This document shows positions 44,156 to 56,092 of a stretch of DNA of 64,000 nucleotides, one piece after another. Under the pieces are notes generated by a model, which did not search any database, was not told where the DNA came from, and worked only from the letters and a program-made list of their open reading frames with translations. The DNA lies in the NCBI RefSeq assembly GCF_028453695.1, contig NC_135776.1, positions 3,968,001-4,032,000 on the forward strand, written 5' to 3'. Numbering within the stretch: position 1 is the stretch's first letter; the number at the start of each line of letters is the position of its first letter. The position numbers and the translations under genes were made by a program. This DNA comes from Augochlora pura (Eukaryota > Arthropoda > Insecta > Hymenoptera > Halictidae).

Positions 44156-45029
44156 TAATAAAAAAAAGAGTTAAGATCATCCCTCGAAAGCCACTCCATC
44201 AGCCGGCAAAGCAATCCGAGAGCCGTCTTTAAATCCGGGCGTCCCAAATGTCCCCCATTTCGCGCCGGCAAAACAAATGCATAAATGCTCGAGCCTAAAA
44301 AATTGAGTTCGCGCCAGAAAATTACCGCTTCCCGGCGCAACGGTGCCGCAGCGGCGGGCGGGCGTGTGTGCGCGCCTCGTCTCCACCGGAAGGGTTGTTC
44401 GCCTTATTCGCGTCGTTTTCGCGGTCGCTTTCGCCCGCGCTTGTTTTCGCGCGTAGCTCGCAGCAGCGCGGCGTTAACCGCGTTTAAGACGCGACTCCTC
44501 TCTACGTCCCTCTTCGCCGGCATTATCCGCCGGCGCGGGGCTTTCCGGGGAGTGGTGGGGGAACTTTGGACGCTACGGCGTGTGCATCCGTTCGCCCCGG
44601 CCCGGGGGATTCGTTTCACAGGGGGAGGGAAAAGAAATTAAAGAGGCGACGGAAGGCCAGGGAATCCGGCGAGCGGAGAGGGCCGCTGAAAGCCTCGCAT
44701 GGAAAATATCCAACCTGTCCCAGATTCTTGTCTCTCCGACTTCTCTCGCCCGGGGGTCCATTGATGCCACGGGGGCGAAGGAGGAGGAGGAGGAGAGGGG
44801 GGGCTTTGCGCCGCCGTTGACAACAACAACGACCGCGAAGAACCGAATGCGAGATTACGCGTGTTTCCACGGCCGCGATGCTCGTTACCGCGGCTCGCCT
44901 CTTTTACGCGATCCTTTTTAAAAGCCCCCCCCCCCCCCTCCCTCGGCACCTCGGCTGCGCCCCTTCGGTCCAACCGAGCCCGCGCCAAAAGGTGGCCCAT
45001 TTCTCTACACCTGCGAGCGAGGCGCTACC
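44156..45029. other. CpG-rich island
   Basis: Strongly GC-rich, with a GAGGAGGAGGAG tract near 44782 and a poly-C run near 44926-44938. Frames are open on both strands and in several registers at once, so no coding call. Confidence 0.4.
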
Positions 45030-45459
45030 CCCTCTGCATGTCTCTAGGTCTCTTTCTCTTTATTTCTATATATTTCTAGGTCTATGTTTATTTCTCTGGC
45101 GATTACTCTTTTCCTTAATCTTTGTGTCTGTCTGACTCTGTCTTTATTTTTCTTATCTAGCCACCTGTCTTTTTCTTGACTTCTGCATCCATGTAATTTT
45201 TTCTTTGTCTCTATTGCTCTTGTTCTCTATCTCTCTAGCTCTATATCTTTTTAGCTGTCTGACTCTCTAGTTCTCTAGCTCTCTATCTCTCTAGATCTCT
45301 ATCTCTTTTAACTCTCTCTTTATGTCTCTATTTCTCCAGCTGTCTATCTCTATGGCTCTCTAGCTCTCTAGCTCTCAATTTCTCTAGCTCTCTATGTCTC
45401 CAGCTCTCTAACTTTTTATTTCTCTATATCTCTATCCCTCTATCTCTTCTAACTCTCTC
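45030..45459. repeat. CT-rich array with TCTAGCTCTCTA words, cut by gap
   Basis: Over 400 bases of CTCTAGCTCTCTATCTCTCT-like DNA running into the gap. It resembles the CTATAGCTCTC array at 6541. Confidence 0.9.
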
Positions 45460-45559
45460 NNNNNNNNNNNNNNNNNNNNNNNNNNNNNNNNNNNNNNNNN
45501 NNNNNNNNNNNNNNNNNNNNNNNNNNNNNNNNNNNNNNNNNNNNNNNNNNNNNNNNNNN
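45460..45559. other. Assembly gap (100 N)
   Basis: Exactly 100 undetermined bases between a CT array and a tandem duplication. Confidence 0.99.
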
Positions 45560-45855
45560 TATTTAAACAATATATTATTGCAAATATTTTCTCCATAAAC
45601 TTCTCCAAATATTACAATATATAAAAATACTACAATATAAAAACCTGGACCACAATATACTCGATACTACACTATCTATAGCATATATTTTTACTTAAAT
45701 AATATCTTACTTAAACAATATATTATTGCAAATATTTTCTCCATAAACTTCTCCAAATATTCCAATATATAAAAATACTACAATATAAAAAGCTGGACCA
45801 CAATATACTCGATACTACACTACCTATAGCATATACTGGCATATAGCGTATTCCA
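45560..45855. repeat. Tandem duplication, 148-bp period, near-identical copies
   Basis: TTAAACAATATATTATTGCA starts at 45563 and again at 45711. The two copies differ at about three positions over roughly 140 bases (for example TATTACAATA against TATTCCAATA, AACCTGG against AAGCTGG). The first copy abuts the gap, so more copies may be hidden there. Confidence 0.95.
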
Positions 45856-47044
45856 GTTGGCATAATTCTCCGGCATGAAAATAATTGCTGCGATCGTGTT
45901 CGAATGGAAGGGAAATTTAGTCTCACGGCCAGCTTCGTGGAATCGCAGTCTGGTCCGCGAAAGTGAAACGCGCCCCTCGCGGCTCGTTCCCCGCGCCCCT
46001 CGCTAGTTCCCTCGTCGGGGATGCTGCGAACGCGGCCCGACGTCGGCAGAACGAGGGCGGGGAACGATTTATGTGCGCCTTAAGACTGCCGGCTACTTTA
46101 TGACGACCTTAATGTTTGCACCGTAAATTGGCTGGCTTAAGACACCGTGGCGGCCCCGAAAAACAGTAAGGGCGGTGATCCCCTGGCCGTGACTGGCATC
46201 CCCGTGTCGCGCGAATAATTTCCTCCCCCGTCGAGCCACGGAAAAGATTGCCGAGACAGCGTCGAACAAAGATCCGTCGACGGATCGCGACAGAAATTGA
46301 TTAAACAATTCTCCAAACCAACGGCATGGAACAGTGACTAAATAAAAAAACAATTATTTCTTTCAACAATAAACCTTATCGAAATGAATACAAGAATGTT
46401 ACAAAATAACCTCAAAATCCACGGTCCGCAAAACAAAGCTAAACAAAAATTGTTTCTTCGCCGAATTAAAACGTCTTTAACACGATGCAAGATCATCTCG
46501 CGGAAGTTTTCCCAGGAGATTTCGCATTAAATGATAATAAAATGGGAAGTTGCGGCCATCGAGCGAACGTATTCGAAAACTATGATACTCGGAACGGTGT
46601 TAACCAAGCTGCCATAAACGCTTCCGCGGCCCGTAAAAGAAATTGCGGAGTTGTTTTACTTCCTGCTTATCGTTCTGCCTGTGTACATTTGTTCTTCCTA
46701 TACCATGCTGCCGGCTAGAGCAGTGAAAACTTTTGTAAACAACCTGGTCAAGCTGGTGCGGGGGCGGCGGGGTAGATTAAGGACCGCGTAGGATTAAAAA
46801 ACAGGTAAACGCAGAAGCAACGGATTCTTTTCACCTTTAGGGACGAAAAATCCAATTTAAATGGTCCGCGGGGCACAGCAATTAATAGCGAAGTAATTTG
46901 GCGAGCGAATGAAATTTTTCATTCGCCAACGCGGTTGTTTATGGTGTGTATTCATCGCGGACTTGCTTTTCAAGTTTCATGATTTCCTCTCGCGAATTTC
47001 TGTTTGGAAATGTTGTCAATCTTTTATATAGTTCTTGATAAATT
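45856..47044. other. CpG-rich segments separated by AT-rich DNA
   Basis: GC-rich at 45860-46330 and 46480-46960, including GACGACCTTAATG and CAGCAATTAATAGCG. Frames of 86 and 77 codons have no recognisable domain. No gene called. Confidence 0.4.
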
Positions 47045-47330
47045 TTACGGTTGAATGGAACGAGGAAATCGAACAATTACATGGAACAATTTAATAGAAA
47101 AATTAATAGGAATTTATTGAATGGAGCAAGTAAATGGAACAATGAAATGGAAAGATAAAATAGAACAATTAAATAGGAAAATTAAATGGAACAATTAAAT
47201 AGGAAAATTATATGGAACAATTAAATAGGAAAATTAAATGGAATAATTAAATAGAGGAATTAAATGGCAGAATAAACTAGAAAAATTAAATGGAACAATT
47301 TAACAATTGCACGTGATAGGAGAAACGATA
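47045..47330. repeat. Minisatellite GGAACAATTAAATAGGAAAA
   Basis: A unit of about 26 bases, AGGAAAATTAAAT plus GGAACAATTAAAT, is repeated about eight times. The middle copies (47165-47245) are nearly identical. Confidence 0.92.
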
Positions 47331-47760
47331 AAAAATCAAATATTGTAAAGATTAAGGACCGATAAATAAACAATTAAATGGAACAATTTAACAATTGAAC
47401 GTGGCTGAACAAACCACATAATATTAAATGTTGTACAGAAAAAGTGGCTATGAAAATATAAAAATTAAGTTTAGCAACGTTACAGATGTGTCTTTGGAAA
47501 TCTGTGTCAGAAGCAGCATCGCAAATATTTTTTAAAAAGCAGCTAAACGGTAGGACGAAGGAGAGAGAGAGAGAGAGAGGGAGAGGCTGTTTTTCCGTTT
47601 TTAATCAGAAACTATCGTGTCCGAACGTTCCGCCCGTCCGTCTTGGGGAGTGGCAGGGGACGCGAGCTAATTTTTCTATAAACGTTCTCCGCGTTTCTCC
47701 GCTGCCCGTTGCGCGAGCTACGCGGAAACTCATCGCGCGTAAAATACTTTTTTAACGAAT
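47331..47760. other. Mixed DNA with GA array at 47561-47586
   Basis: AT-rich, then a perfect GA run, then CpG-rich sequence. No gene was recognised. Confidence 0.5.
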
Positions 47761-47799
47761 CTAATTATTGCCGGGATCGCGGGACAGCCTGAGATGGCG

Positions 47800-48060
47800 A
47801 GGGTGACGGGGGAGAGGGAAAGGGAGAAATAGAAAGAGAGAAATAGGGAAAAGGAGAAATAGAAAAAGAGATAGAAAAAGAGGGAGATAAAAAGGGAGAT
47901 AAATAGAGAGAGGGAAAATATAAATAGAAAAAAAGAGGGATGAAGAGACAGAGAAAGAGAGAGAGATAAATGTAGAGAGGAGGTCAAATAGGGAGAGATA
48001 AATATAAAGAAAAAGAGAAATACAAGAGAGGGATGAATAGAAAGAGAGAGTGAGAGTATG
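47800..48060. repeat. Polypurine (GGGAGA/AGAAATAG) tract
   Basis: About 260 bases almost entirely purine plus T in ATAG, built of GGGAGAAATAGAAAGAGA words. Overlapping minus-strand frames are Ser/Leu/Phe artefacts. Confidence 0.9.
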
Positions 48061-48230
48061 AGAAAAATTCTCTCTCTCTTCCTCTCTGTCTTCGTCTCCC
48101 TCTCCCCCTATTTCTAAGTCAACTATGTACATCAGATATTGTATAGTGTATATTCTGTTTTCACTTAAATAAAATACCTTGTAGATAGAGAGGAGGAGAG
48201 GAAGAGTGAGAGAGAAAATATGGAGAAAAT
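48061..48230. repeat. CT tract, spacer and second purine tract
   Basis: TTCTCTCTCTCTTCCTCTCT at 48068 is the reverse of the preceding purine tract. A GAGAGGAGGAGAGGAAGAG tract follows at 48186-48220. Confidence 0.8.
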
Positions 48231-48694
48231 TGTAGGAGGAGAGGACGCAATGCGTTTTCATCTAGAGGAAATAAATTGAAGAGCAGCGTAGCGTACGAAT
48301 GGCAGATTGAAATGCGTCGTCTTGGATTTGCTACGTTTTATAAGAAAGCATCTAATTTCTCGTTAACAAGACCGGCTGGGATCGTCTGATAAAGTTTCCA
48401 CAGAATATAAAAATTGAAGGAGAAATGTAAGACAGTAAAAACAGTTGGAAAGGTTTGCAAATTGCTGTATTTGAAAGGACAGTAAATTTCGTTTGCAGAT
48501 ATTATGATAGTGATTTTTATGATTGATTTATAGGTTAGGAACTCTGAAGGAAGTATTCTATCTTATTGTGTTAAAGATATATATTCAATTAAGTATGTTT
48601 GAAATACTGTTTGGGAGATTTTATTTTATACATTGAATTATTAAGAGAAAATATTTTATTATATAGTCTGGATTGTAAAAATAAAATATTTCAT
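48231..48694. other. AT-rich DNA, nothing recognised
   Basis: No clear repeat, gene or RNA. Confidence 0.4.
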
Positions 48695-48905
48695 CTCATG
48701 CTTCAATATTATCGAAATAGAATATTATGTTTCACGTTTTCTAGCATCAAATCGAAATACGTTATTTCATGTTTTAATATTATTGAAATAAGATATTATA
48801 TTTTATGATGTATATTAACAAATTGAATTCTTTATTTCATGTCTCAATATTACCAAAATTAAATACTTTATTTCATTTTTCAATATTACCAAAATTAATT
48901 CAATT
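48695..48905. repeat. Minisatellite TTTATTTCATGTCTCAATATTA
   Basis: Four to five diverged units of about 35 to 60 bases. The last two (CAATATTACCAAAATTAA at about 48845 and 48880) are near-identical and about 36 bases apart. Confidence 0.82.
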
Positions 48906-49640
48906 TTTTCGACGATTTCGCCACGATTTCGCTGCGCGTCGCTGGAAAGTGTTTATCGGTGTGTCTGTCGTCCTCTCGGCCGCACACACTCGGCAGAGAC
49001 TGCAAACAGGGTGCACCCCAATGAGAGGCAACTCGAGCGGCGAAGGGAAACGATAGAGCACACACGCGAGGAAGAACGACCATCGTTGCTCAATGAAAAG
49101 CCTCTCTTCGCCTACCCCCCCTGAGTCCTCATAATTGAGACAATGAGTGGCGCTCGATAACTAAGCGTCGCGCACCGGCTAGCACGTTACACCCTTGCCG
49201 CGCCACCCCTTCGCCCCCTCCCGCCCTTCTTCGCCCGGCCGCCGCCATTCCACGAGTGCCACGAAATCCCGACGGGGATAGGAGCATTCTCGAAAGTGTC
49301 GACTTATTATTTTCATCCCTTGACGCCGAGCAAACATTTGCATAGCGACGACGACACCGGCGACGGGTTCTTCCGAGACAGCTGCGGAATTCGCGGGGGG
49401 GACGGGTCAGAGATCGCTCCGAGGTACAGGGCGGAGAAAATCAGAAGAGCGTTCCTCTGATCCCATAATTTTTCGGCGTTTCCCCGGGCCGTCGCTTTGC
49501 TTAGTATAATTAGATTTTAGGGGGAAAGCTGCCGATTAAATCTGGAATATATTAACGAGCTGAATGTATTAGCTATTTTTAATTTTTGTGTTGTAGAAAT
49601 ATTCGTGGTTGTGGTTGTTGAACTTTTAATATTTCTATTG
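48906..49640. other. CpG-rich island
   Basis: GC-rich to about 49540 with CCGCGCCACCCCTTCGCCC. Both strands are open at 48895-49083. No domain was recognised. Confidence 0.4.
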
Positions 49641-50050
49641 ATATTATTTAATATCTTTTATATTTACAGAATTTTAATGTAGAATTTTTATTCAATTTTT
49701 ACATTCAATATTGACATTTATAGAATTTTAATATTTATATTCGCAGAATTTTTGATATCTGTATTCACAGAATTTTTAATATTCATATTCATAGAGTTTT
49801 TAATATTTATATTCAATACTGAAATTTACATAATTATCTCACATTTATAGAATCATATTTCTATTTATCGAATTTCTAATTATATTCATGTCATTTTTAA
49901 TATCTAAGTTTATATCATTTTTAATAATTAAATTCATATAAATTTTAATATAATAGTTCATATAATTTTTAATATCTATATGAATATAAATTTTAATATC
50001 GTAGTTCGTATAACTTTTAATATTCATATAACATTTAATACTTATGTCTG
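49641..50050. repeat. Minisatellite TTTTTAATATTTATATTCAT
   Basis: About 15 diverged units of 22 to 30 bases, such as AGAATTTTTAATATTCATAT. The minus-strand Asn/Ile/Lys-rich frame is an artefact. Confidence 0.9.
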
Positions 50051-50460
50051 CATAATATACACATATTTAACGCTATCAACAATTGCGTCCCGCGCCGTGA
50101 AAAATAGTAGACCGTTCGCAATTACAGTTATATTGTTCGGACCGTATGGAAGGAATTCGAGGAGAAAATTCATCCTCTAATGCCGCGTAACATTGGAGAA
50201 CAATCTGGCCGGCAACAATGACGCAACCTAGTAATAACCGGTGATCCCTAACCGTTTACGGTATTTGCAATTTCGGAACGGGACCGTGAATGGCTTAAAT
50301 GAGAATCGCATTTATAACAGCGCGTTCGCGCGACACGCGAAAGCTTTTATTGTTTCAATTGACGTGTCCACGGGTTCGCAATCCATATAGCGGAGAGAGA
50401 GCAGCCGCTAGAGAAGGGCATTGCCGCTTTTCGGCGAGCCCGATAGATTATTAATAAATA
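50051..50460. other. CpG-rich island
   Basis: Mid-GC, with CTAGTAATAACCGG, GCTTAAATGAG and GCATTTATAACAGCG motifs. No gene was recognised. Confidence 0.4.
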
Positions 50461-51114
50461 ATACGAGTCTAAAAAAAAAAATAATAATAAAAATACATCC
50501 CCCACGCCGGCTTTCCGACAACGAAATGATCAAAGTCGCGCGTACAAAAGTCCCGGCATTTTATCGAATTGTTAATACGGAGGCGTGCGGCGAACGTTTA
50601 ATGAAAATTCGAAAACAAATGGCGGTATGCGCGAAATGAATGCGAGAGGTTGAACAATGAGATGCGCGATTGAAAGTAAGCCGAGGTAATTTGTGTAAAC
50701 CGAGATGGGCTGATGAAAGGTGTAAGGATAAACTCGATGTTAATAATTGTAATTAATAAACGGAGAATAAATAAATGATGAGGGCTCGTTGGAGCAACTG
50801 AAATAGGAGTGTAGAAGGGGAGATCGATGATGGGAATGGACAAGGCTGACGTAAGCTCGAGAATACGTATAGTGTATAAATGAATATTGCAAGGACGAAG
50901 TAGTCTCGGCTCTCATAAGTCAGACATTTCTGTCCGCTGCATAGTTAGCGACGCTTGACATTCCTAGCTAGCGCTCAAAATACGATTCCTCGAATGGTTG
51001 ATAAAAATCATTCTACCCTCGATATTCAAACTATGGTTGCTTATTTTTATAAAAAGCGAGCGAATTAAGAATGTATTTTTTAACAATTTTTTACATGACA
51101 AAGTCGAATGTTAG
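50461..51114. other. Mixed DNA, nothing recognised
   Basis: Includes an A-rich run AAAAAAAAAAATAATAATAA at 50472. No gene is supported. Confidence 0.4.
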
Positions 51115-51300
51115 ATAAAAGAGATATATATTAGATATATAGTAAATTATAGATATAGTATAGATTATGTAGTATAAATTATATAGATTATTATTATATA
51201 GTATAAATTACATAGATTATTAATATACAGCATAAACTATACAGATATAATTATACAGTATAAATTCCATAAATATAGTAATTTAGATATATAGTATTTG
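51115..51300. repeat. AT array TAGTATAAATTATATAGAT
   Basis: Diverged units of 25 to 32 bases containing TATAGTATAAAYTAYATAGA. Confidence 0.85.
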
Positions 51301-51580
51301 GCATTTGATGTAAGCCTTTGGGAAAAATTATTTCTAATAAACGAATTAATATATCATAATTTCATGTATAAAATTGCATAACCTGGTAATTTAATTTGAA
51401 TTTCACAGTCTGCGTAATCGAATAATAGTCACAGCTACTATCGTACTCGAATAAAATATATTTAAATAAATAAAATGAACAAATTTGTCGAAATATTTTC
51501 CTGCGCGTTTCAAGAGTTTTCTCGCGTATTTTCCAGCGGCTTCAACAGCGGTCCCCTATGGAGTGTCCATCGGTAAAATC
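51301..51580. other. AT-rich then CpG-rich spacer
   Basis: Nothing recognised. Confidence 0.4.
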
Positions 51581-51598
51581 CGCGCGCGCGCGCGCGCG
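51581..51598. repeat. (CG)9 run
   Basis: Perfectly alternating C and G over 18 bases, inside a CpG-rich island. Confidence 0.97.
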
Positions 51599-52260
51599 TT
51601 TTTCGCGCGGCCGGGAACGCGTCCGATATCCGTCAGAAACGTGCCCGTACACGTGACAGGGCTAACTAAGCGCGCTACGTGTGACGGTATAAACATCGAG
51701 ACGGTTCCGTGATGAATACGGCCGGTAATTACCGAATGGTAATTACGCTAAAATGATAATGACGACCCGCTACCACTGAACCGGCAGCATGTTTGCCAAA
51801 CTATTGTATAATTTTACGCGCGTCGTCGTATCGTATATCCGGTTATCCCTATTACGCGTTTCGCAACTTATTAATAATAACACAACGCTAACGGCAGGGA
51901 ATAACAATAATAACGTACAGGTGAACACCGTAGTGGCAGAACGGTAACACAGCACGCCGCCACCGCTGCTGCTCTGCCGATCGGTAATACTCGTCGATTT
52001 TCCGGGGCAACCGGGGCTCACGGTTCGCTAATTTACAATCGTATTATTGGCAACGGTTTGACGCATACTTTAACGTGGGAAACGCTCAATAAGTGTTCCG
52101 GGGTTTGCGCGCGCGAACTTTACCGAACTAGAGAAATTATTGCACCGGTCGGTTCACTGCTGACGGAGACATTTCGTGATTGTTTCGACTCGAATCGGGC
52201 TGTATTGGGCTGGCAATTAAGTGATTGCGGATTTTGTTCAGAGATGCTCTTAAGACATTC
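51599..52260. other. CpG-rich island with TAATTA palindromes
   Basis: GGTAATTACC near 51724 and GGTAATTACG near 51738 form paired homeodomain-type sites. CAATAATAAC and TTATTAATAATAAC words occur further on. No gene was recognised. A regulatory role is inferred. Confidence 0.4.
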
Positions 52261-52440
52261 TTTTGTTTTATCAACGTGTTCGAAGTAATTAAGTTATATT
52301 GTTTTCTTACTGGCTGGACTTTTACCCTCAATTTAGTAAGAAAATTGTATCGATTAGTTATTTAGTTTCGTTTTTATCACTGTTTGATGATGGAAGGACC
52401 AGAAGCGCATTTTAGACATATTTTATATTTATAAAATTGT
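52261..52440. other. Mixed spacer
   Basis: Nothing recognised. Confidence 0.4.
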
Positions 52441-52765
52441 CATTTTAAAATATTACTAAAAATTGCAGTGTTAAAATGTTAGTATGAAATTAATATATGG
52501 AAATGTTACTACAAATAGTACTACAAAATTTTATAATTTAAATGGAGTTACGAAACTGTGATATTAAAATGTACTAGAAAACTGTGATATTATAATGATG
52601 CTAGAAAATTGTAATTTAAAATGTTACTCAAAATTGCAATGTTAAAATGTTAGTATGAAATTGATATATAGAAATATTACTACAAAACTGTAATATTAAA
52701 ATGATGCTATAAAATTTTAATATTAAAATGATACCATAAAACTTGAACCATTAAAATGTTGCCCT
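52441..52765. repeat. Nested minisatellite TTAAAATGTTAGTATGAAAT
   Basis: Short units (AAAATGTTACTA, AAACTGTGATATT) form a larger repeat. AATTGCARTGTTAAAATGTT, then AGTATGAAATT recurs at 52461 and 52632, 171 bases apart. Confidence 0.85.
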
Positions 52766-52984
52766 AAAAATCTCTTAAAATTGAATACATTGACATTAAT
52801 ATTAATGTTAAAAGTTGCTCTAAAATATTAATACTATCGCATTGCACTAAAATTAAAATACAAAAATATTACCACAAAATGGCACCATTTATTGAACCAA
52901 ATACATTAATATCAAACACTAAAACATTTTAATATCAACGACTGTATTTTAATATCAATAAATGTAACAATAATTAAATTCCAC
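52766..52984. other. AT-rich spacer
   Basis: Loose ATTAATATCAA words. Nothing else was recognised. Confidence 0.45.
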
Positions 52985-54245
52985 CGCGTCCTGCGAAAAA
53001 TCCTGCAACTATCGCCGCCGCGGCCGGCAACATGGCGGCGGCTTAGTTTCGCCGCGGCAAACCTAAACAATCGATGATCGTTGACCAAGTTATAATTTAA
53101 TTGGCAATTTAATTACAGGCCGTCTTGTATAATGGCAGCGGACAGGAGGACGCGGCCCGAACGGCCGTATATATATATAGAGCCCGCGCGCCTTCTCGTT
53201 TACAAAGGCTTTTATAAACGGGAATTACCGGTTCTACCGGCGAACTTTGGCGCGCGGACCACCGTTCCAATTAGTCGCGTTTGTGCTCTCGTTCTTTCGA
53301 CGTCATCGATGGGCTCGTCGTCCACCGATTGTCCCGCGAAATTGCATCGTTGCGAACGTGAGCGGCCGTTTCGAAGTTGCCGCGGCGGGGCGGCGGAGGG
53401 AGGGAAGGGTGGGAAGGGGAGGGAGGGAGGGCCGTCCAAGTTGCTCCCGTTCGTTACGGGATTCCGGTGGATTTCCATTGAAAGGCGACGGCCGGCATGA
53501 TACTCTAATGAATTAGACGCCGGCCATGCCGACGGCCCGGAGACTGTCCGCGGGAACCGGGGGGGGAAGTGGGGGACTTGAAACGCGCCTAATTAACCCT
53601 TACGAGGTCGACGATTATCAAGCGGGGATGGACGTTAAGCATCGGACTATATAAAATTACGCGTCCCCCCTCCCCGCGCGCGCGCGCGTCGCGTCTCCGC
53701 CCACTGCCGCACGGCAATTTCCAGAAAACGATGCCATTATCATTAATGTTTTACCGCGATCACCGTTGTTCACCGCAAAGTGCTCGTTCGCTGTAATAAT
53801 TATTATCATCCCATTTGCGACATTACGAGCGCCGGCCCCCGCCGAAGCGCTGCTCCACGCCCGACCCCGGGCTCCGACCTTTCCGCCGAAAATCGAAAGC
53901 CCTTTAACCCGAGCCGTCTCGCCCCCTTTTTCGCCCCGGTCTGCCGCATCGCCGACGACCTCAGGCTCGCGGCAATTTGTTCAAGTATTTACCGGCCCGC
54001 TTATGGGAATTAACAATCGCGAAATTTCACTGGAGAAATTCAATCGCCGCGCGGCTCCCGTTGCTTCCGGCGGCCTGCGATCGCTGCGCTTGGGATTCGC
54101 TGCGTTTTATTTGGTCGTTGTTATTATCATTCGGATTATTGTTATGCGATGTATTGTTGTTCAGAGTGTAACTGGTCAGAGTATTGTTGTTCGAATTATT
54201 ATCCGTTGATGTTTTATTGGAATTTTGTTGAAATTCAGGGTTGGG
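52985..54245. other. Large CpG-rich island
   Basis: About 1.2 kb of GC-rich, unique sequence with a (CG)7 run at 53675-53688, a short TATATATATA at 53169 and TTTAATTGGCAATTTAATTA near 53096. Several frames are open on both strands (up to 147 codons) with no recognisable domain. It is one of the best candidates for a conserved regulatory island or an unrecognised 5' exon. Confidence 0.4.
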
Positions 54246-54544
54246 CGACGTGTGACTACGAAAATGCACTACGTAAGGTCAATATGTAGTTTTCTTGCTA
54301 TATATAGTATTCTCGCTTTTATAGAAAATTTTTCCTCAAAAAATAAATATCAGAAAACTCTTAAATTTTTAGAAAATTATTTACTGGAATATTAAAACAG
54401 TCAACTTGTAATAATAAACGCAAATTATTAATTACAGCACCGCGATTTTTCTCACCTTTTAATACCCGCGCTTCCAAACGCAATTAATTTAAAAATCATA
54501 ATTACATTAAATAACATCGCATCCAATTGTATCAAATCCCAGCT
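54246..54544. other. AT-rich spacer
   Basis: Nothing recognised. Confidence 0.45.
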
Positions 54545-55205
54545 CGCGTTTCGCCGTCTTTTAATATACACTATAATATACTATAACCGGACGCGTTGCT
54601 CGCAGGTCCTAGAACAGACAACGCGACACGGCTAATTCGAATTCCCGGCAGGCTGCGCGCGCGCGCGCGCGCGTTACATTCATATTCCGTGGTCTCGCGA
54701 TCCACGGAAAAACTCGTCGCCGTAGACGGCAGGTTGCGCCCGGGCGTTGATATTAATAATGTAATCGGCTGAGAGCAGGGATGAAGGGGCGGGCGGGCGG
54801 TGGCGGTCGAATTAGGAACGGTGTCACGTCGTCGAGGAAAGGCGGACGGTAGGTCGACGGGCGCCAAAGACGCAGATAATTAAACCACGACCTTCCCTTG
54901 GTCGTCGTCGACGGCGAAGCCCGTTCCTCGGTTACCTGGCCCGTTATCGTGCCAGGAATGGGAATCTTGAGCAGGGTCGACGGTATCGCGACGAGTCACG
55001 GCGACGGAGTCAAAAGACTCGCGGCAGGCGTTAATAACGTCGAAGTTTCCCATCGACTTGCCGTCTCGCACGCGAACCGCTATTTCACCCTCCCCGCCCT
55101 CGAAACTCTTCTCCTCCCGCTACCCCCGCGCTCCGTAATGTCCTCGAATAAATCCCCCGACAGATTTTCGCTTCGCTGCTGATCTCCTTCATTTTTATTG
55201 ACCGG
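54545..55205. other. CpG-rich island with (GC)n run at 54655-54673
   Basis: Contains 19 bases of alternating G and C, and a GGGCGGGCGGTGGCGG tract near 54788. Chance frames on both strands, no gene recognised. Confidence 0.45.
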
Positions 55206-56034
55206 GAGGGTGTGTTATCAATTCTGAGAATTATTAGCGAAGTTAATGGTCCACTGTGACGTCAGGAGTAGCGTTGAGTCTTTGTATATTACTGTGGAAT
55301 TATTTGATCGTTCCTATATTCACAGTAGTATTATTCAGTATTTTAATATTGAATTTAATATTTAATTTAATATTGAATTTATGTGGTTATATACTTTTTA
55401 ATTTAAAATTGCTTTTGGCTGTGTAGGGGATGTTGTATGTTTCAATTGCAATATTAGGTTTGATTACGATAATTTAAATTATTGATATATTCTAGAAGAA
55501 TATTTTTAATGTTCAGTTTAATAGAAGATTTTTAATATCAAATATAAACGTGTAGATCAAGTAAAAACCAAGAAGAACATCTACACAAATTTTTAAAAAG
55601 GCTTAATTTAAAAATACCGCTACGTACTTTCGAATCAATTAAAATTGTAATATTAATAAATCAACTATACCTTGAAAACCACAAAATGATATATCCCTTT
55701 ATAATAACCTCTAACATAAGAATTGAATTATCTTCAATTTAATATTCCAACTCGTAGTCCTCCTACACTATAAAGCAATAATAAATAAATAAAATAGTTA
55801 AAGGTAAATAAATGTTCGAGCACCTTGTCCCGTGCGCGGGTAATTTTCATTCACCCTAAACAACCGTACACCATTGACCACGTAGAACGACATATCCACA
55901 GGTTGGACCCTTGGAAAGCCTCGCAACAGCATGAAAGGGTTCATTTGATAGCCGCAGTGTTACATTTCCCTTTGACACGGCAGAGCAATCGAAAATCCCT
56001 TGCCGCGCTGCTATTCCGTACAAAACGCACCCGT
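55206..56034. other. AT-rich then mixed DNA
   Basis: TTTAATATTGAATTTAATAT words at about 55340-55385. Mid-GC from 55830. No gene was recognised. Confidence 0.4.
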
Positions 56035-56092
56035 GCACACAAACACACACACACATATATACACATATGTACATACAGACGTGTATAGACAC
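56035..56092. repeat. (CA)n/(TACA)n microsatellite
   Basis: CACAAACACACACACACATA, then TATACACATATGTACATACA. The only CA-type array seen in the window. Confidence 0.92.

Noticed and set aside
53594..53612. MITE end at TTAACCCTTACG
   Set aside because: Matches only the first seven bases or so of the family end.
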